From Oscheius sp. JU75 (lineage: Eukaryota; Nematoda; Chromadorea; Rhabditida; Rhabditidae): DNA of 64,000 nucleotides. The DNA lies in contig JASJZC010000004.1 in NCBI GenBank assembly GCA_037178855.1, positions 2,418,001 through 2,482,000 of the forward strand. Reading direction: 5' to 3'. How positions within the stretch are numbered: position 1 is the stretch's first letter; every line of letters starts with the position of its first letter. The notes under the pieces were generated by a model. It worked only from the letters and a program-made list of their open reading frames with translations. It had not been told where the DNA came from and made no database searches. The position numbers were made by a program, and so were the translations under genes. Below are positions 37,763 through 50,224 of the stretch, piece by piece.

Positions 37763-40163
37763 CCTCTTACGCTGTCAATAAACATTTTACTCTTTTAGGT
37801 TAATTCAATTACACGCAGATGAACCGTTTTTACTGCCTCTCGATTCCAATTTACTCTCCGAAAAAATCCTCTTTGGGCGGATGAACTCTCGCAACCGAAG
37901 GGATTTGTTTGCCTCGCTCACTCGAGGAGTCTTTTCTCGCGAGCTGCTCTTCTCTTTTGCTTTTTGAGGCTTGTCCACTCGATGCCCTTGTCCACTTTAG
38001 CCACACACTCCAAAACAGCCAGTCAGTCTTCCGACAAGCTTCACAGCCAAATTGACCTGATTGTTCTTCCTCGGTCGTCCTCGTTTTTTGCCGAGACAAT
38101 TCAATCAACTCGCACACTCACTTCGACTGTTTTCTCTCCTCAATCAATCTGTTCCACTCCTCTAGCTCCCGGACACAAATTCCGGCCAGATTAGCCGGTA
38201 TTGAACTCCTTCTCCGTCATTAAAAGGTTTTCCTTCCCACGGCCTGTCTCTTTCGGTCACACTTCCAATTTTACACCATCTCTTATGATATGTGCTGAAT
38301 TTGCGCACTGCTAATGAGAGAGTAGTTACTTCCTGGGCGGAGTTCTGAACACGGAGATGGGAGAACGAACTCCATCTTGACCCTCATTTCCACCACAGCA
38401 AACAGGACATCGATACACGTTGCCAATTTTGACCTAGCTACGGCTGACCAATTTGGGGAGCAATCTTCTTCCTATTTGACTTGTTGTCCCAGACTCTTGT
38501 GGCAATTCATCTTGCGCTCACCGTCTGACTGAGATATTTGTCCGGGCTGGAACCTTGACCACTATCTCTCTCTCTCTTTCTCTCTCCACTCTCTCCCCGA
38601 ATCACCACTTAAAAAGACTTACACGGCTTTCACTGATCTTTCCCGTGTCAATTGCAGCTCTTTACCGATCCCTGAACAGTGTTGCGAGTCTCTCCAGGGA
38701 GTCTTGCCAATCCCGTCACTATTGTCAAGGTCTCTTCGGAAGGTCTCTGACCAAAAAGAGACTACCAGTTGTTCGGTTATTTGCTTTGTCCACTTAGAGA
38801 CTTGTTTTAGGATAAACTGTCCCTCATCCAAAACAGTTTTCTTCTTTCTTTTTTTTCCAGCAGAAGAGATCTCCGACTCGTTGAAATCCAAGCCGAGTTT
38901 TTATGAGATGGGTAAACATCCTATCTAGAGTCTTACAACAATATCCTTCTACCAGACTGTTTGCCTAGTTCAGTTTCTGTTTTTCCGCGGCAATAAGTAC
39001 CTCATGATCCTGTGGCGACAATCTTTATTGCAAATATTGAGAAGGAGTAAGTCTTATTCTATCCCATCTCCATCACGATAAACCGTTCCTTGCATTTCAC
39101 TTTCCAGTTTTTGTCCCACAGCAAGGAACATCTCCTGCGACTGGAGCGTTTAACACTCTCGGGATCGTTTTGTTTGTTCTTGCGCGTCTCATTGACAGCC
39201 TCTTTTTTCTAACTCACTTCCAAGGTCTGTCTCAAAGTTTCTCTTCTCATGATACCATTCGTATTTGGATGATGACGAAGCATCCTGCTTTTGGGAAGGA
39301 CGGAAATATTTTTGTTCCAGACCATTTGAACTGTCAATATCTCGGCTCATTCTCACACGGATTATTTGGTTTCTGAGCCCTTAGTCATGGCACGCGCCCG
39401 ACTTTCTCCCTATCCTTGCTGTACTCACGATCCCATTCTCCATACTCAACTAACTCCTCCCTTGTCCAAATGGCTCAGCACGTTGTGTGCCAATTGATGT
39501 CCAGACAATGCGAGTTCGATCTCTGCAGTGTAATGAGGATACTTCATTGGCTATGAACCCTGGTTCTGATTTCAACCGACCGAATTTTCTGAACACTTTT
39601 TTTGTTTTTCTCCCCTCTCGGTCTCAGTGGATCTGCCAAATCCTATCAATCAGATTCCGTAGTTCCCAAATGGTGTAATATGCTAATGACGTTCCGCCCT
39701 AAGCATCTTTCTCGACCGGTCGAGCGCATTGTCGCCATCGACACCCTCTCCTTATTCTTCCTACCAGTTGTCTGAGGGCGTCTCTTCCTCAATTTACTTC
39801 CGACTCGACGACTTCATTCTCTCTGTAATACTTGGTTTCTCTGTTTGCACAGCTTGATGTCCGTACGACTAACAAAGTCTTTACTGATTAGAACACTAGT
39901 TGCCCCTCACTACCAGTCTTGTGTGGGGGGAAGCTTGGGTGTGAACAGAACAATGAAATTTTTGCGTCAGTTTGCCCAGCCTCCCCCTCTCTTTTACACA
40001 AAATAATATTTGAACGGTCCTTCAAAATAGTTCTCTCCCAACAAGCCCATGGCAATCTCCGCCAGATCTCTCCGATTAGACCCATCCTTGTTTTTCCTTT
40101 ACCAATTGCCGATTAGGCATCCCATTCTTCCCATATCTCCATTCTCTAACATCTCATTTTCAG
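37763..40163. other. Mostly non-coding region upstream of the SAM/PDZ gene
   Basis: About 2.4 kb without a recognisable gene; C/T-rich, including a (CT)n run at 38,562-38,590. One candidate exon stands out at 38,862-38,911: a very strong acceptor (cttctttcttttttttccag) and a GTAAAC donor flank a frame reading EEISDSLKSKPSFYEM that joins in frame to the exon at 40,164. It is probably 5' exons and promoter of the SAM/PDZ gene. Confidence 0.45.
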
Positions 40164-40186
40164 GAGAAGAACTTGGGAAGAAGAAA

Positions 40187-43100
40187 ATGGCCAAGCCCTA
40201 CGAGCCTCCGCCCGATTATGTGAGTTTTTATCTTGTCAAGTGCTACCAATTAAGTTGTACGCCAGATTTCTAGTCAGAAATTTTTCTGTCTCTCTGGAGG
40301 ACCAGACAGAGTATCATAAAAAGAATAACCTTGACTCTGACACTTGTTCTCGTAGTTATCTGCTCATCTACATGACAGTCGTCCTTTTCGGACACTTGAT
40401 ATCCGCGCTCTCTCGACTCTTTTTACGACTTCCTACCAATCCAGTCGTCATGGTGTCTGTTGTGGCGGCTAACCAAAGTGTGTAGAACTGTATTTGGTCC
40501 GAAATCGGATTAGACAGCTAGTTCTGCTGATTGGTTTCGTTTTTCGTCGGTGGCTTCCGCAAGAAACAATTTTGTCTTCTTAACGAATGTTCTATACCAA
40601 ATAGACGCTTGGGTCCCTCCTAACAAATTATATCTCGTAGAGAGAAGAACAATCTGAGACTTATCGATTGATCGGCAAGCACCAAAAAAGACTTACACTT
40701 TTGCCAGAGGCAAGGCTAAGATCGGTAGTCGTTCTCCCTCCAGCTCTCACGCGACTTCTTATAAAAAAAATTCGGTTTGTTTATCCCGACTGACCAGCTG
40801 TGACGCAAGACAGTCAGGATCCGGACCAGGCTCTAACACTTCCTCACTCGCTCCATCAGATCCTTTCCCTAATCGAATTCTCGCAAAAAGGTGGTTGCTG
40901 CTTGTGAAAGAACTTTTAGATTAGCTCAAGTAACTTGGTCTTCTGGCTGTTCCATTTCCTTTCATAGCCTCGCTCCATTTCTCTCCCAATACTGCCAAGA
41001 TACGGACCATTTGCCAAAGAACAAAGGTTCGGCAATTGGGTCTTGGGAGAACATGTTCCGAACACATTCTTTGGATGGGATAAGAAGTCTCTCTCTCACC
41101 CCCTCCCTCCGATTCAGTTTTCTTGCCAAACCTTGCCTTCCTCTTTCCCTTTCCATCCGCTCCCAATCCTCTAGTTCTTTCAATCAAAGTTTACACACGC
41201 TATCAACCATGTTCTCTCCCCTAGAGTTGCACGTTTCGCACCCGTATTATCTCGGCGCTTTAGACAGGGGTGGTCAGAGCGAGCGGAACAACTGACAGCT
41301 TGATGAAGATACTTACCGAGACTCGACAGATAATGAAATAACACACGTCAGTCTGAGAGCCGCAATTTCAAGAATTAGCCTTGAGAAACCCAGTTCAAAT
41401 GTAAAGATTTCAGTCGAAAGTGTCCTCTGATTTTCCCGTTGTTTTCATGGAACCCACCTTAAAAGTCAAGAGCCTTCGCCTCGATTTTATGGTACCACGG
41501 TGGTCATAAAGGTGTCATGAGTCATTGTTAGATTACCAGAACAGGCGTAATCCCTAGCAGGGACAGGTCTTATTGCCTCTGTTTTGCCATCTATCCCAAC
41601 CAATGGTCATTTTAATTGTAGCTAGATGCTGAGAGAGGGAGACAACCTGTCTTCCCTTCACTTTCCCTCAGATTTGACGAATTAACATTCTATCCAAGGG
41701 AGTTTCCCTGCCAAGTACTTAGAATGCAAATTGTCCAAAAACTAGCTTTTACAGCCGAACTTCCACTTTCTAATACGTCTTCCGAGCGGGAAAAGGTGTG
41801 ACCATGTATCACATTACTCATCTTTCCAATCTCGCCCTCGGCACTATTATCCACCTCTTCCTCCTTTTCTGTTGTAGTCTAGAGAAGAACTTGTCCTGAC
41901 CAAAGTTATCTGTCTATGACCCGTCTTTTTCTGACCAACAGACTAATCTCCTCCGGTCTATCTGTCCACCGTAACTGGTTCTTTTTCACTTTTAACCTTA
42001 GGCATCTGCCCTCGGTAGCAAACAGACTCGGTCTGTTTTGTCAGCTGCTTCTGCTCCCCTTCGGGTACGGGTCATCTCTCTCAAACAATCGTTTCTTTCG
42101 TAATCAGCATTTTCAGCCTATGGTAGAAGAGCCATGGCATAGAAATCCGAGAGAATACAACGTGCATCGAGAGGACGCCTACCGTCTGCCGCCTTCCCCT
42201 CATTTCGATCCAATACTTCACGAAAGACGACTCAGAAGGTGGGAGAGAGGCCATGTGTGACGTGTGACACGTTTGGGAAAGTCTTTCCTCGAGCTCCACA
42301 TATTTCATCCCATTTACATTTGGATAATTTATAACCGCGGGGTGTGACCTTGACAGCTGGAAACCTATCATTTTCCATATTCATCGTCTTGAGAGTATCT
42401 GCCCCTCTCTGTCTGTCCGTCCTCTGAGTATTTTAAAAGAAAATTAAAGGATAAGCGGAGAACACCCCGGCAGTTTACAAAAAGCAACAGGTTCCCTTTG
42501 CTTTTCTCTTTTAGACGACCATTAAACATCTCAATTGTTTTGATTTGGTTGACAACGCTCGAGGTCGAACTTCTTATTTGACCCCGTCACTGTCGCATTC
42601 CAACTTACTCTCTTAAAATATTTTGGTAAAAAAGAGTCAGCTGTAATTGTGTCACGCGGATATGAAAAAAGTTCTTACGACCCACAAATGGCTGACGGGT
42701 TGGTCATTGTTATCACTTTCTTCTATTCCAATATCCGGTGGCTAGTGTGAACATGTACTCACTGAGTCTCTTGTTGACATTGCGTCCATTCATCAAAGAG
42801 CCCTCGACTCTGTCGCGAATTCCTCTTCTGGCACTACTATGTTACAGCTCTCTTTCCAGGTGTCCCGAAGCCTTTCGTCAGCAGCCACCCTCACCAATGA
42901 TGCTCAGAACAAGACAGTACCCCGAGGTGAGTTTTCATTTGACCAGCATCCTGTCGTCTGTCGTAACAGCCGGTTTGACTAGTATAATCTGCCGTTTATC
43001 CTCCAGGTTGCCGGCATCTTCGGCTGTGAGGAACAGCCGGCGCTGAGGCGTTTCACACGATACCAACACGAACCACCGCCTCAACAGATCATGATTAGCA

Positions 43101-44855
43101 ACACTGAATTCTCCAAGAGGTAGGCTTTCTTTCTTGTTTGGAAAACTAAGTCTATCTCTAAAAGATCAGGAAACATCTGTTCTTTCGATCTCGCGCTGGT
43201 CGTTCAAGTTCAAAATAAACAGTTTTCCAATGAGCATTCAAATAACCCAAAAGTCGTACATAACAGAGACAGTGTCCTTGTCGCAGCCACATTTCGTCTT
43301 TTCTTGCGCATCTGCCGGCGGCTATAACCAGTCCTCAGTTTTGAGGGGAGTTTGTGCGTGTCTTTTGACTGACTGAAGACTTTAATTGAGAAAATAGGTT
43401 ATTCAGGAAGAACATGAGAAAATTTTTTGAAAGAGGAACCAGTTCCATGCCAAGGGAACGGGAATTACACTGTGTGCGTGTGAGAGTGGCGTGAAAGTTG
43501 ACACAGTCAACTTAGTCTCCTCACCACTGTACTGTCTATGGTTTTCTGGAGGTTTTTTCTTTGTTTTTATACCAAATGACAAAAAGAGTTTTAGCTCGAA
43601 GAAGCCATCATTCTTCAATGGCGCCTGGACATTCCGAGAAAAGAAATCTAGCCGACCACCGCTTCAACGGAACAATCATGATCCCTTCAGAAGGTAGTTT
43701 TCCTTTAGTTTTTCCTTTGCAAATCTTTGGTTAAGAGAAGAACGTCCGCTGAGCATGCACTGTGATGTCCGAGTGTCCAGAAGTAGAAGTGAGACAGCGA
43801 ATCGACCACCTATCCAGGTGCCTCGGAAAGAGTTCAATTTAGCTCCATCTCTCCCAGTTCAGCCACCCCCCATCCCAGCTCCACAAAAGGACTTTACCAG
43901 TGAGTATTCAAATTGACTGGGACAAAAATAAGTTCAGCTCGAATAACTGTGGAAGAGACTCCCATTTTGAGAAGTAAAGAAGGTAAAGAAGAAAGGAGAA
44001 GCATCCAGTCGAGTCTGAGAAAGAGCTGTCCTGAACTGGAAAATGCTGGCAAGATGGTGGTAGAGCCAAAAAAGAGAGCAAGAAGAGCGAAGGAGAAGGC
44101 AAGAGAAGCCAGATGGTCTGCAAAGGAGATACGAGATTGGAGTTTGGACGATGTTCTGCTATGGCTACAGCATCTTCAATTGGACGATGTGGCTTCGATC
44201 TTGATAGGATACGACATGAGAGGAGAGGATCTCCTCAAATGGGACGACGAGTGTCTGGGTTGGTTATTTGAACTTGCAAACAAAGTTTGGTTTACAGCAC
44301 AGCTTGGAATCTCGAACGTCGAGACGCGAAGCAAGATTCTCAAAGAACTTCGGGAACTTCAACAGCGTGGTCCTCAGAAACGACCCCAAAGGACACTTTT
44401 CGATCTGGTTCGAAGTACTGCCTACGATCAGGTATCAGACCGACTAGAACTTTCTCCAAACAGACATACAGGTTTTGGCAGTCGAAACACCGTTGACACC
44501 AAGAGACATTACTGTCTGTTCTGGCAGAATGGGCTGTCTCCAAATAACCAAAGTGAATGGCTCGAATCTGCCACTTCGGGAAGGCGATTGGTACTTTGTC
44601 TGTGTGGTCTATACTCATGTCCTTTAGTCTTTTGGAAATCAACGAGTGTGCGGGAGAACAGTTCAAGTCGGCTTTAATGCTGACCCGTCTTATAACAGCC
44701 AGTAGAGGAGAGCCTCTTCGATTCGTCTTGTTGAGAAGACATTCCACACAGCACAGCGAAGACAGCTCTGTGAGTTTTGATTCATTATGCATCTATTATA
44801 AGTTCAGAATGAGACGTCGAGTGGAGTTTCGTCGTCTCCTCGACTATCTGAATGA
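40187..44855 (+). CDS. SAM- and PDZ-domain scaffold protein
   Basis: Cytoplasmic scaffold-type protein. ATG 40187 (MAKPYEPPPDY) lies in an exon joined over a 1.9 kb intron to PMVEEPWHRNPREYNVHRED. Proline-rich exons follow (QQPPSPMMLRTRQYPE; FRRYQHEPPPQQ-like; VPRKEFNLAPSLPVQPPPIP). A large exon holds a basic helix (KKRARRAKEKAREARW) and a SAM domain (IRDWSLDDVLLWLQHLQLDD .. LLKWDDECLGWLF .. LGISNVETRSKILKELREL). The C-terminal exons form a PDZ-like fold: GCLQITKVNGSNLPLREGD, then across a 37 bp intron CLLEINECAGEQFKSALMLT and EPLRFVLLRR. SAM followed by PDZ recalls CNK (connector enhancer of KSR), but no CRIC or PH domain is evident, so I do not assign the name. It ends 48 bp before the convergent WDR60 gene. 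Confidence 0.7.
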
Positions 44856-44903
44856 ACAACGGGTCCCGAAATAGTGTCTTATTGTATAGGGTATCATAAA
44901 TAT

Positions 44904-47716
44904 TCACGTCGATTCCAAAGTTCTAACAGCCGATCCGAGCCTCATTTTGTTTCCTCTTGGTGGTTCAAGAGCATGAACTTCTACAAATCCGTCTGCTAGT
45001 CCTTGAGCCATGAAGCCAATCCGCTGGTCTGAGCTCTCTAGCCAACAGAGAGACACTCCCGGTTGAATCTAGAAAGTATTTTGGGAGAAGAACTCAAGAA
45101 TTACCGGAGAAGGAAGATCACTCGTAGTTATGGGAGCCTTCCCGACAGAAATATCCCAGAAGAGAATTTTGGAAGAGCCATGCCAAGAGTAGAAACCGGT
45201 GCTGGAGGTGGGCGACCATTCAACTGAAGTGACCGGGAAACGGATCGATGATGGTGGAGTGAGTACAAGAATTGGGACAGCTTGATCGAGATGGATCAGT
45301 TGGATAGAACCCGTGGAGAGACCAGCAACTAGCATTTTGCTGTCGGATGGGTTCACTCGGAGAGTTGTTATCTCTCCGAAAGATTCTGAACAGTTTGCAT
45401 AGAGCAAGATACGTGACAAACTCACGCATCTTTCCTCTGTACAGTCTCGGTCCAACGTGGTTCGTCGCGTTCTTACTCCGACTCATCGAGCACAGAAATC
45501 CAGCATCAGTACCAACTACATACTGGCCCTCTTCGGCCACAGCCATACACGTGGCTATCAACGAAGTGGGCAGATTGGAGCCTTTGAGAATTGCTGAGTC
45601 GGGCTTCACAATTGCTGTGAGAGTGAGAGTCAATCTTGCTCCAGCTGTTTTTCCAGCAGTCGGGGATTCGTCTCTCTGCGTCCCGTAGATGAAGAGTGTT
45701 GCAGCCAAATTCAGAACAGAAACCTGGGAGTTGGTAGCGTGAATGTGGACAACGGGAGCTGCTTCGTCGGCTGACAGTGCTGCCACAAAGAAGGAAGTGT
45801 CAAAGGCTGGACGTCGAAGAACGATATCCGTGTGACTATCTATCCAAGGAATTCGATTATCAAACGAGAGCTCAGAGTCGAGAAGATCAAACGCCACCAC
45901 CGAACCATCTACCTAAATTTTTTTTTCCTGACGAAAACTATGCACTCACAATTCCAGCGAAAAGAGCCGATCCGTCCGGAGAATAGGTCATACACGAGAT
46001 TTCTCCATCGCAGAGGAACAGTCTGAACAAACATTTAATTAATTTGAGGACAGGAATACCGTTCAGGTGGTCGAGAACAGTCGAGAATGGTCTCCACAAT
46101 CAAACTCCTTCCTTCAATATCTCTCGCCGCCGACTCCTCGACCAGAAAGGCGGCCGTAACAGTCTGACTTTCTCTTTCATTCCTCGTCAAAGCAGTACAC
46201 TTGTATTCTTAACATTTCTCTTATCAAACTCAAAAAATGCATACTCTGAGCTAAAGGCTGCAATTTGATTGTGTGAGCTCCTGTGCTGAACGCCAGATCA
46301 CTCCGTTCTGCTAGGTCCAAAAGTTTGCCTTCTCTTTGATAGCTAGACAACAGATCGAGCATGACCTGGGCAGAGGCTTCGACAAACTGCTTCAGATGTT
46401 CATTTTCGAGATGGTTCTCCCGGAAGATACTCATTCCATCGTCCTCTTTCTTTTTTTCAGTCTCCTCTCCGCCCCAGTCGCCTCCTATGGCTCCGGGAGC
46501 TTGTGTCCAGACTGTTCTCTGAACTGAGTGTTCGGTCTGAGCCGATTGGCTGATGTCGTCGTCTCGAGTTTGAGCCGCTGTCTGAATATCCTTTGAACTT
46601 CGAACTGGAAAGTGAATTACCTGCATCTTTCCTCGATCTCCGAAGAGTTGCATATAAAAATCATAGTCCTTGACTGGCGGCTTGTCCAGAATTACAAACT
46701 TGACAGAATCAAATGCTGGGCTTTTTTTTAACAAAGATTGAATGTCAACCCACTGATAAGTTCCCTTAGTTTCCTGTACCTCCTTTCGTTGTTGTTTAAC
46801 GCGTCCAAATCGTATCCCTGAGCCGAACTAAAGTCTATTTTCCTCTCTGACGCGGATAAAACTCTGTTCGTCTGAATGTCTCATCTTTGGAAGGTCGACC
46901 GAGAACTCACCTTCGGCTGTGTGTTGACTGGCTGAAAAGCAGTAGTAGACGGCTCTCGACGTCCCTGAGCAGTTGCCAACCGTCTCAGCATCGGAGTATC
47001 TTCTGGAACAAGTGGCAAATCTTCTACTTCATCGTCATCTATTTGCGGAGGAGGAGGAGGAGAAGGAGATGGAGCCTTTTCTTGTTTCGGCTCCTCTTCA
47101 ATCGCTGCTGCTTCTTTTAAGCTTTCCTCTTGAACAGTTACTGGACTTGTTTCCTCTGATCCATCTGATTCAAAGTCGTCTGAATAGTCTTCAAAATCGT
47201 CCTGAACAATACATTCACATGAAGATCTCTTTGAGCTTACCTCATAAACGTCCTCTTCCACTTCCTTTTCCGGAGAAGGAGGTCTGACTACTGCTTTGAC
47301 TATGGAATTCTTTTTGGGGTTTGAAAACTTTGTCGACTCTTTTAGAACCTATTATTATTTAGTTACTAAAAGTATAAAGCTTAGCTTACTTCTGTTTTGG
47401 AAGATCGGGACGGTTTCGTAGTAGACTTTGAAGTTTTTTCTTCCTGAAATGATCTCTCTGGTCAAATACTTCACAATTTTTGTACCTTCACTTTACTCGA
47501 CTTCTTCTCTTTAGTTTCCGTTTTGCTCGTTTTCGAAGTCTGAAAACTAGGTGCAATTACGCGAGAGGCAGTTTACCTTGTCGCTGCCATTCTTTGATCT
47601 AGAAGAAGATGTCGATTTACTGAACAAATTTGTGAATAGGAGGGAAATACTCACTTTGAAGGAGGTGGAATGGACGAGTTTTTCTTGCGCTCACGGCTAG
47701 GTGTTCCTAAAGACAT
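44904..47716 (-). CDS. wdr-60: WDR60/DYNC2I1, dynein-2 intermediate chain
   Basis: Intermediate chain of cytoplasmic dynein-2, the retrograde intraflagellar transport motor of cilia. From ATG 47716 a charged, Ser/Lys-rich N-terminus is spread over small exons (KKNSSIPPPSK, KSTSSSRSKNGSDK..). An acidic block (DDFEDYSDDFESDGSEE) and a Pro run follow. The next exon carries the family signature YDFYMQLFGDRGKMQVIHF, DIQTAAQTRDDDI and QRTVWTQAPGAIG (human: DIQTEE..EVWTQHPGE). WD repeats follow, with blocks such as SCMTYSPDGSALFAGI, GQYVVGTDAGFLC, VNPSDSKMLVAGLSTGSIQL and VTSVEWSPTSSTGFYSWHGS; the gene ends at 44904. A ciliary motor subunit fits a nematode with ciliated sensory neurons. Confidence 0.87.
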
Positions 47717-48725
47717 ACGTTGAATGAGCGCGTTGTCGCGGCAACCAGCTAGACGCTCGAGTTAATTGTGGGAGAGATGTTCTCTGTTTAGGTGAGGCTC
47801 CTGAAATAAGAGTAAGCGGGAGAAACAAAGATAGGGAGTGCATACTACAGTTCTAGAGCAATAAAAAAAACTGACTGCTACTCATTACCTAGATCCTTCA
47901 AATGAGTCATGGGGGATCTCAGAGAACACTAAGGACGTCTAGTCTTTTCCCAAATGAGGGCAATTAACGAGTTCTTCTCTCGAGTCTGAAGTTATAATCG
48001 TTTCCGACCTAATTGAATTCTCTGCTAATTACAGCTCACAAGTCTCTTTCTGTGTCGACTATTATTAAATTCCCTTGTGCATCTCTCTTTCTTGCGAAGA
48101 GAAAGAATGCGTCGTAGTGGAAGAAATCGTGGACCTCCTCGTTCCGCTTATGCATTGCGCAATTGCTTATGCACGGTTGCATGTTTGGACCAGCCTTCCG
48201 TTCGGGTTCCGCACCTAAAACTGAGTACTACTTGTCGTGATTCCCCTACTTCTTCTGAAGGTAGTCAACGAGTTAATTATTCCTAGTCAAAAATACGGCC
48301 CTTTCCAGTGCCAAGGTGGGGCTTCCCGCCTCAACTGAAATGAACTGCAAATTGGCAACTTGTCCCCAGGGACAGTCCTTTTCTTGACTACCCTTCTTTT
48401 TAACTGTTCTTACTCCAAATGGAACCTTTGTAATCTCCTAGACAACGCTCAAATTCCACCTGTAATTATGGCCTATTTGAACCAGAGCGGCGCCTTCTCA
48501 ATCCAATTGTAGTCGTATTTTTCCTTCTCTAATTAGGACATGAGATTGCTCCGATTCACGAGATGGATCAGAATTCAAGTGTCATCACGTTTCCCTCACA
48601 CCCCTTCATTTCGTGAGAATCTCGCCAGTCTCATGAATTATCCTCTGCTCCATTCCGAGGGCTCATTCGTCCGTCTTCACACCTCCCAATTTCCTTCTTT
48701 TTGGATTGACTTCTTTCAGACGAGA
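47717..48725. promoter_or_regulatory. Divergent spacer WDR60 / carbonic anhydrase-related gene
   Basis: About 1 kb between divergent genes. Near 47,735-47,755 (gttgtcgcggcaaccagcta), close to the WDR60 start, is GTTGTCGCGGCAAC, a palindromic match to the RFX X-box consensus that drives ciliary genes. Nothing else is recognised. Confidence 0.6.
47736..47749. promoter_or_regulatory. Candidate X-box (RFX/DAF-19 site) upstream of wdr-60
   Basis: GTTGTCGCGGCAAC sits about 20 bp upstream of the WDR60 start codon. It matches the 14-mer X-box pattern (RYYNYY-WW-RRNRAC) in its outer half-sites; the two central bases are CG rather than A/T. X-boxes usually lie within 250 bp of the start of nematode ciliary genes, so position and gene function agree. 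Confidence 0.6.
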
Positions 48726-50057
48726 ATGCTACCCCTTCTCTTCCTTCTTTTCATCCCAGTTGTTCAAAACAACGACGAATATCCTTGGACCTACGATAAC
48801 GACATGATGGGAGGTAGGTCAGCTGGGTTGACAGATCTGTTTTTCTCTTTTCACCTCGTTTAAGCGAAACAAACTTTTCCTGAGAAAATGACTTTAGGCC
48901 CAAACTTCTGGGGCTTGATGTTGGGAAAAGAGAGCGAGATGTGCGCCAAAGGTAAGCTTCAATCCCCGATTGATATTCGACCTGAACGATTACTCTTCGA
49001 CCCGAATGCCAAACCAATACATATCGACAGAAATACTGTGAGTCATCTGTAAAAAAAAAGTTTAAAACTCCTTAGGTCATGTCGGAACTAGTGAACACGG
49101 GTCAAATGGCACGTATTCGAATAGGAAATTCTATTAGATTTCCCAGTGTCAACTTGACTGGCGGCCCTGTTCAATATCGGTACAGAATACAACGAGTCGA
49201 TATTCACTTTGGAAGAGATGTCCAGAACGGAAGTGAACACACGATCGCTGGACGTCGGTATCCCATGGAGGCTTGTCATATTCGTTATCTGAAATACATG
49301 CACTCTTTAGATCCAAATGCTGGCTTTCAACACCGATCTCTATCACAACTTTAGTATGGCGAGCAAATCGCCTAGGGGATTAGTCGGAGTTTCCATCCTC
49401 GTGGAGGTTTTTGTTGTTAGAATCTGAAACCTTGTTGTTTTCCAGTTCGGAGCCGAGACTAATGAAGAACTGTTGAAGTTGACTGTCGCAACGGCCAGTG
49501 TCCTATTCAAAGGTCTGTTTCCTACTTATCTCTCGTGATTGAATTTCCTTCAGACAAACGAGTCGAACTGGCCGATCTCCGCCCCTGGCGACTTCTTCCG
49601 AGCACGAAAGACTACATAACGTACGAAGGATCAATGACAAGTCCGAACTGTTTTGAGACTGTCACTTGGGTCATAGTCAACCAGCCAATTCACATCAGTC
49701 TGGATCATGTTAATTTGTAGAGTACTGAGAAAAGACAAACGTTTCAGTGGAGAGAATGGGGCAAGTTGCAGCAAACAGCTGAAGCTCCAAAGAAAGGCGA
49801 GGAGGCAAAATTCGTAGCTCCAAATGTTCGGATGGCTCAGGAACTACATGCGAGACTATTGAGGACCAATATCCAACACAAAGCTAAGGTGAGAACATGT
49901 AAACTTTTTCGGCAAATATCAAATTCAGTCGAAAGAAACATGTCGAAACGTGTACCCTCGTCTGGAGTACCGTCTAAATTCACATCTAGCCCCTCTAAAT
50001 GCATCGACTCACAGACGTCAACGACGACATCATTTTCACGAACTCGATCTCTGTTGA
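48726..50057 (+). CDS. Secreted carbonic anhydrase-related protein (CA10/11 type)
   Basis: Acatalytic member of the alpha carbonic anhydrase fold; vertebrate CA10/11 act at synapses as neurexin ligands. ATG 48726 follows a cttctttcag acceptor by six bases and begins a signal peptide (MLPLLFLLFIPVVQ). Exons read PNFWGLMLGKESEMCAKGKL with QSPIDI, RVDIHFGRDVQNGSEHTIAG, NTDLYHNFSMASKSPRGLVG, ETNEELLKLTVATA and YITYEGSMTSPNCFETVTWV. Of the zinc-binding histidines only the one in IHFG is kept: the first position is Asp and the third is Gln, as in CA10. The C-terminus ends in a basic RRQRRHHFHELDLC. One intron (about 49,269-49,311) begins GC rather than GT. AATAAA is at about 50,136. Confidence 0.88.
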
Positions 50058-50224
50058 TTCCCTTAATATCAAGTTCAAAACTGTGTCTTTCTCTCTCAGC
50101 TCAGTGATTAACCGGTGTTCTGTCAAAACGGTGCAATAAAGAAACCTGTATTTATACGTCACTTATAAAATACAAGAGAAAGGTCACACTTACATGTTTA
50201 TGTGTTACACTATCGTCTACAGAT

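Noticed and set aside
40891-41295. 134-codon plus-strand open frame in the long intron of the SAM/PDZ gene
   Set aside because: Ser/Leu-rich composition typical of C/T-rich non-coding DNA, no splice signals consistent with a gene, no family resemblance.
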